Part shown: one piece after another, positions 6,862-9,476 of the stretch
Layout: every line of letters starts with the position of its first letter
Numbering within the stretch: position 1 is the first letter of the stretch
Assembly (NCBI GenBank): GCA_964596135.1
Contig: CAZQTF010000153.1
Span: forward strand, 1-9,476
DNA from: JADJNW01 sp964596135
Lineage (GTDB): Bacteria > Bacteroidota > Bacteroidia > Chitinophagales > Saprospiraceae
Direction: 5' to 3'
Length of the DNA: 9,476 nucleotides
Made by a program: the position numbers and the translations under genes
The notes under the pieces: generated by a model
What the model was told of the DNA's origin: nothing
Databases searched by the model: none
Seen by the model: the letters and a program-made list of their open reading frames with translations, nothing else

Positions 6862-7002
6862 ATGCCTGATACCAAATCAAATCAAACCGATGCGGAGCGG
6901 CCGCCGGTTTTCCGTACGTGGAATCAACTCTACGCTTTCACGCTCATCATGCACCTGCTCATCGTGGCGCTTTTTTATCTGTTTAAAATTGCCTATTCTT
7001 AA
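6862..7002 (+). CDS. 46-aa single-span membrane protein preceding the symporter
   Basis: A small protein with a polar N-terminus, the motif RPPVFRTWNQLY (13-24), one hydrophobic helix (about 23-43, LYAFTLIMHLLIVALFYLF) and a short tail KIAYS. From memory, small proteins with a PPVF..W..WY start and a single helix commonly precede sodium:solute symporter genes in Bacteroidota, so it may be an accessory subunit or folding partner. This is inference from context; the function is unknown. The ATG at 6862 is preferred because the candidate promoter (6828-6835) lies just upstream. The in-frame TTG at 6748 would precede that promoter. The symporter gene starts 54 bp after the stop, so the two are probably one transcript. 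Confidence 0.7.
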   Translation: MPDTKSNQTDAERPPVFRTWNQLYAFTLIMHLLIVALFYLFKIAYS

Positions 7003-7056
7003 CCTCCTGAACCAGCGGCAATAAAATTACAAGTAACAAAATCACAACTCTTCTCC

Positions 7057-8760
7057 ATGAATGTACTCGATTGGATTGTAATGTTTGGTACCCTCTTCGC
7101 GATTGTGGCTTACGGCATCTGGAAAACCCGCCACGTGCGGACTTCGAGAAGCTACCTGCGCGGCGATGACGACCTAAAATGGTGGACGATCGGGCTTTCG
7201 ATCATGGCGACGCAGGCAAGCGCCATTACTTTCCTGTCCACACCAGGGCAGGCATACGACGATGGGATGCGCTTCGTGCAATTCTACTTCGGGATGCCGC
7301 TGGCAATGGTGTTTCTATCTATCGTCGTGTTGCCGATTTTCTATCGGCTCAAAGTGTACACGGCTTACGAATACCTCGAAAATCGATTTGATTTAAAAAC
7401 CCGCACCCTGACCGCCATCCTCTTCCTAATCTCGCGGGGGCTGGCTGCTGGGCTGACGATTTACGCGCCATCCATTATCCTTTCTGCCATCATGGGCTGG
7501 TCACTCAACTGGACGATTCTGTTGATGGGCGTTTTTGTAATTTTTTACACCGTTATGGGCGGAACCAAGGCCGTGAGTGTTACGCAAAAACAACAAATGG
7601 CTGTTATTTTATTGGGAATGTTCACAGCGGCAGCCATTTTAGTGTTCAAATTACCCAAAGATGTAAGCTTCAGCGATGCAATAAGCCTTGCCGGAAAAAT
7701 GGGTAAACTGAATACAATTGATTTTAAATTCGACTGGGAAAACCGCTACAATCTTTGGACAGGTATGTTTGCCAGCGTTTTTTTATTTTTGTCTTATTTT
7801 GGCACCGATCAGTCGCAAGTGCAGCGTTACCTGTCGGGACTTTCCCTCAAAGAAGGTAGAATTGGCTTGCTGTTCAATGGCATTCTCAAAGTACCTATGC
7901 AGTTTCTGATCCTGTTTGTGGGGATTCTCGTATTTGTCTTTTTTCAATTCAACCGACCGCCGGTGCATTTCAACAATGCCAATCTGGAACGACTGCAAAA
8001 CACGGAACTCCAAACCCAATACCAAACGCTCGACGCACAACACGCCGCTGTTTTTGAACAACAACAAGCAGAAGTGCGACAACTCCTCCGCGCCCTGGAC
8101 GCGAATGACCAGATTGCCATCCGCACGGCGCAAGACCGCATCGCCGAATTACACCAACAGGATGTAGCCATCCGCGACCAAGTGAAAAGCCTCATTACGC
8201 AGTATTACCCGGAAGCCCAAACGAACGACCGCGACTACGTTTTCCTTACTTTTGTCATCAATTATCTCCCTGCTGGTATCATTGGCTTGCTTTTGGCAGT
8301 GATCTTCAGCGCCGCCTGGTCTTCTACCTCCTCGGAGCTAAGCGCCCTGGCGACAACAACGGTGGTGGACATTTATCGGCGCTCCTTTGTGAAAGAAGCC
8401 ACCGACCGGCACTATCTGCTCGCGTCAAAATGGTTCACGATGCTGTGGGGCGCCATTGCCCTGGGCTTTGCCGTTGTTGCCGATTTATTTGAAAACCTCA
8501 TCCAGGCGGTGAATATTATTGGTTCGCTGTTTTATGGTGTTATTCTCGGCATTTTCTTTGTGGCATTTTTTATGAAAAAAGTTGGTGGTCACGCTACATT
8601 TCTGGCTGCTATCATTGGCGAAGCCATTATTCTTAGCATTTATTTTTTCGGAGATGTAGCGTTTCTGTGGCTTAATCTCATCGGATGTGCCGTCGTAATG
8701 GCGCTTGCGTGGCTCTTGCAGTTGCTGCTGCCTCCATCATCCAAAACAATAGCATCATAA
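7057..8760 (+). CDS. Sodium:solute symporter (SSS family) with hydrophilic insertion
   Basis: A 567-residue integral inner-membrane transporter with about 13 hydrophobic segments, expected to import a solute driven by the sodium gradient. Family features are a TM2 region LSIMATQASAITFLSTPG (47-64), YEYLENRFD (104-112), a TM6-7 junction GTKAVSVTQKQQ (169-180), FGTDQSQVQRYLS (248-260), and the sodium-site helix AAWSSTSSELSA (419-430), whose serines sit where the Na2-site serines of vSGLT lie. Residues about 300-392 form a hydrophilic, Gln/Ala/Asp-rich, coiled-coil-like insertion between the GILVFVFFQF and YVFLTFVINYLP helices. The substrate cannot be predicted: SSS members carry sugars, amino acids, nucleosides, sialic acid, vitamins and others, and no catabolic gene is adjacent. 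It is probably co-transcribed with the 46-aa membrane protein upstream. Confidence 0.92.
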   Translation: MNVLDWIVMFGTLFAIVAYGIWKTRHVRTSRSYLRGDDDLKWWTIGLSIMATQASAITFLSTPGQAYDDGMRFVQFYFGMPLAMVFLSIVVLPIFYRLKVYTAYEYLENRFDLKTRTLTAILFLISRGLAAGLTIYAPSIILSAIMGWSLNWTILLMGVFVIFYTVMGGTKAVSVTQKQQMAVILLGMFTAAAILVFKLPKDVSFSDAISLAGKMGKLNTIDFKFDWENRYNLWTGMFASVFLFLSYFGTDQSQVQRYLSGLSLKEGRIGLLFNGILKVPMQFLILFVGILVFVFFQFNRPPVHFNNANLERLQNTELQTQYQTLDAQHAAVFEQQQAEVRQLLRALDANDQIAIRTAQDRIAELHQQDVAIRDQVKSLITQYYPEAQTNDRDYVFLTFVINYLPAGIIGLLLAVIFSAAWSSTSSELSALATTTVVDIYRRSFVKEATDRHYLLASKWFTMLWGAIALGFAVVADLFENLIQAVNIIGSLFYGVILGIFFVAFFMKKVGGHATFLAAIIGEAIILSIYFFGDVAFLWLNLIGCAVVMALAWLLQLLLPPSSKTIAS

Positions 8761-8761
8761 T

Positions 8762-8812
8762 ATCTACGTCAAAGTAAATAAAGATTTATCAAAATCAAGT
8801 CGTAGATTTTTT
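8762..8812 (+). terminator. Probable terminator after the symporter gene
   Basis: ATCTACG (8762-8768), starting one base past the stop codon, pairs with CGTAGAT (8801-8807), followed by more T to 8812. The 32-base loop contains a smaller GATTT/AAATC hairpin. The T run on the plus side fits termination of the symporter transcript before the convergent VOC gene. Confidence 0.5.
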
Positions 8813-8864
8813 AAATACCCAAAAGGGATCAAATACTTACCGGAATTTGATTGTAGCTAATTAC

Positions 8865-9257
8865 TTATTTAGCAGGTTGTATCAAATCCCAGAGATTGCC
8901 ATACAAATCGGCAAAAACCGCTACAGTGCCAAAGGTTTCCACCGAAGGCGGACGGACAATTTTGATCTGCTGATCCAGCAAATGTTGGTAATCCCGCTCG
9001 AAGTGGTCGGTGTGCAAAAAAAGGAAAACGCGACCGCCGGTTTGATTGCCAACGCGGCTTTTTTGCTCTTCATTGGCGGCTTTGGCGAGTAGCAGACGGC
9101 ATCCGTCGGAACCAGGTGGCGCAAGCACTACCCAGCGTTTGGTTTCACTGAGAACAGTGTCTTCAAGCAGCGTAAAATGTAGTTTTTGAGTATAAAATGT
9201 AATGGCTTCATCATAATCATGCACGACCAGGGCGATTTGGGCAATGTATTGCTTCAC
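8865..9257 (-). CDS. VOC (glyoxalase/bleomycin-resistance fold) family protein
   Basis: A 130-residue cytoplasmic protein of typical length for a single VOC unit with two beta-alpha-beta-beta-beta modules. The first starts at IAQIALVVHDYDEAITFYTQKLHF, given here in parts: IALVVHDYDEAITFY (8-22). The second starts at GGRVFLFLHTDHFERDY (74-90) and ends with FADLYGNLWDLIQ (115-127), the classic VOC terminal motif. The usual first metal ligand, His, is replaced by Q7, and D124 stands where the last acidic ligand usually lies, so metal binding and glyoxalase activity are uncertain. Close relatives are often annotated only as VOC family protein. The start is GTG at 9257 (minus strand), which puts the family N-terminus at residue 1. 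No better ATG exists in frame before the conserved beta strand. It converges on the symporter gene, with about 104 bp between stops. Confidence 0.88.
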   Translation of the reverse strand: MKQYIAQIALVVHDYDEAITFYTQKLHFTLLEDTVLSETKRWVVLAPPGSDGCRLLLAKAANEEQKSRVGNQTGGRVFLFLHTDHFERDYQHLLDQQIKIVRPPSVETFGTVAVFADLYGNLWDLIQPAK

Positions 9258-9413
9258 GGCAGCTATAGTATTGATGAATGCCCAAAATACTTCAATTTCC
9301 CCGATTTTTACAGTACTTCAATTCACTTTTAACAAAACGCACTTGTTTAAAACATTCATTATCAATTTTATCTCGCGAAAAGTGATGCACAAGCAGCAAA
9401 AAGTAATATAAAT
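9258..9413. promoter_or_regulatory. Upstream region of the VOC gene with a 10-bp repeat pair
   Basis: TACTTCAATT occurs at 9288-9297 and 9314-9323, 26 bp apart in the same orientation, upstream of the minus-strand VOC start. On the minus strand TATTTTG (plus-strand 9289 to 9283) lies by the nearer copy and could be a degenerate -7 element, but no well-placed TTG accompanies it. No gene is visible here. Confidence 0.25.
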
Positions 9414-9446
9414 AAAAAAGGGCAGCAAGTTTATTTCCTGCTACCC
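9414..9446 (-). terminator. Rho-independent terminator, minus strand, for an off-window gene
   Basis: GGGCAGCAAG (9420-9429) and CCTGCTACCC (9437-9446) form a 10-bp stem around a 7-base loop. Two positions that mismatch on the plus strand become G-U pairs in minus-strand RNA. The minus-strand stem is followed by six T (plus-strand A at 9414-9419). It therefore ends a transcript entering from the right edge. Confidence 0.8.
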
Positions 9447-9476
9447 GATTTTATTTACTTGTTATTTGTTTTTAGC

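Noticed and set aside
6748..7002. 84-residue version of the small membrane protein
   Set aside because: It needs a TTG start that lies before the candidate promoter; the conserved-looking part starts at the ATG at 6862.
7783..8195. Minus-strand frames opposite the symporter insertion
   Set aside because: Shadows of the symporter coding sequence; Cys/Ser/Arg-rich composition and no motif.

Overview
The window looks like a chromosomal fragment of a Bacteroidota bacterium, most likely of the Saprospiria (Lewinella / Haliscomenobacter-like). Four things point there: a secreted protein with a type IX secretion (T9SS) C-terminal sorting domain; the GCTNPQSCNYNP...DDGSC motif common in Saprospiraceae surface proteins; promoter -7 elements of the TAnnTTTG type; and a tRNA gene without an encoded CCA end. 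This placement is inference from sequence style, not from a search.

Layout. Positions 1-659 hold no gene I can support. They contain a 16-bp direct repeat, two strong oppositely oriented terminators and a hairpin just after the next gene. 660-1838 (minus) is an acetyl-CoA acetyltransferase (thiolase) with its own promoter, overlapped by a perfect 14-bp palindrome. 2015-4278 (minus) is a large secreted lysyl oxidase-like protein, interrupted by a 100-N assembly gap at 2635-2734. 4432-4504 (plus) is an initiator tRNA-fMet, with a textbook Bacteroidota promoter before it and a terminator after it. 4849-5580 (plus) encodes a DUF547 protein. It overlaps tail to tail by 27 bp with 5554-6621 (minus), a class I fructose-bisphosphate aldolase of the FbaB/DhnA type. 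From the divergent intergenic region, 6862-7002 (plus) encodes a 46-aa single-span membrane protein, followed by 7057-8760 (plus), a sodium:solute symporter with an unusual hydrophilic insertion. 8865-9257 (minus) is a small VOC/glyoxalase-fold protein. A minus-strand terminator near the right edge belongs to a gene outside the window.

Most genes are single transcription units with unrelated housekeeping roles: acyl-CoA metabolism, glycolysis/gluconeogenesis, translation initiation and solute uptake. The small membrane protein plus symporter is the only likely operon.

The most notable gene is the secreted lysyl oxidase homologue. It keeps the three CHxHYH copper histidines, the conserved cysteines, and both the lysine and the tyrosine that form the lysine tyrosylquinone cofactor in animal enzymes. 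It sits in a protein with adhesin-like domains and a T9SS anchor. I see no CRISPR array, no complete insertion sequence, no prophage and no evident multi-gene defence or biosynthetic system.
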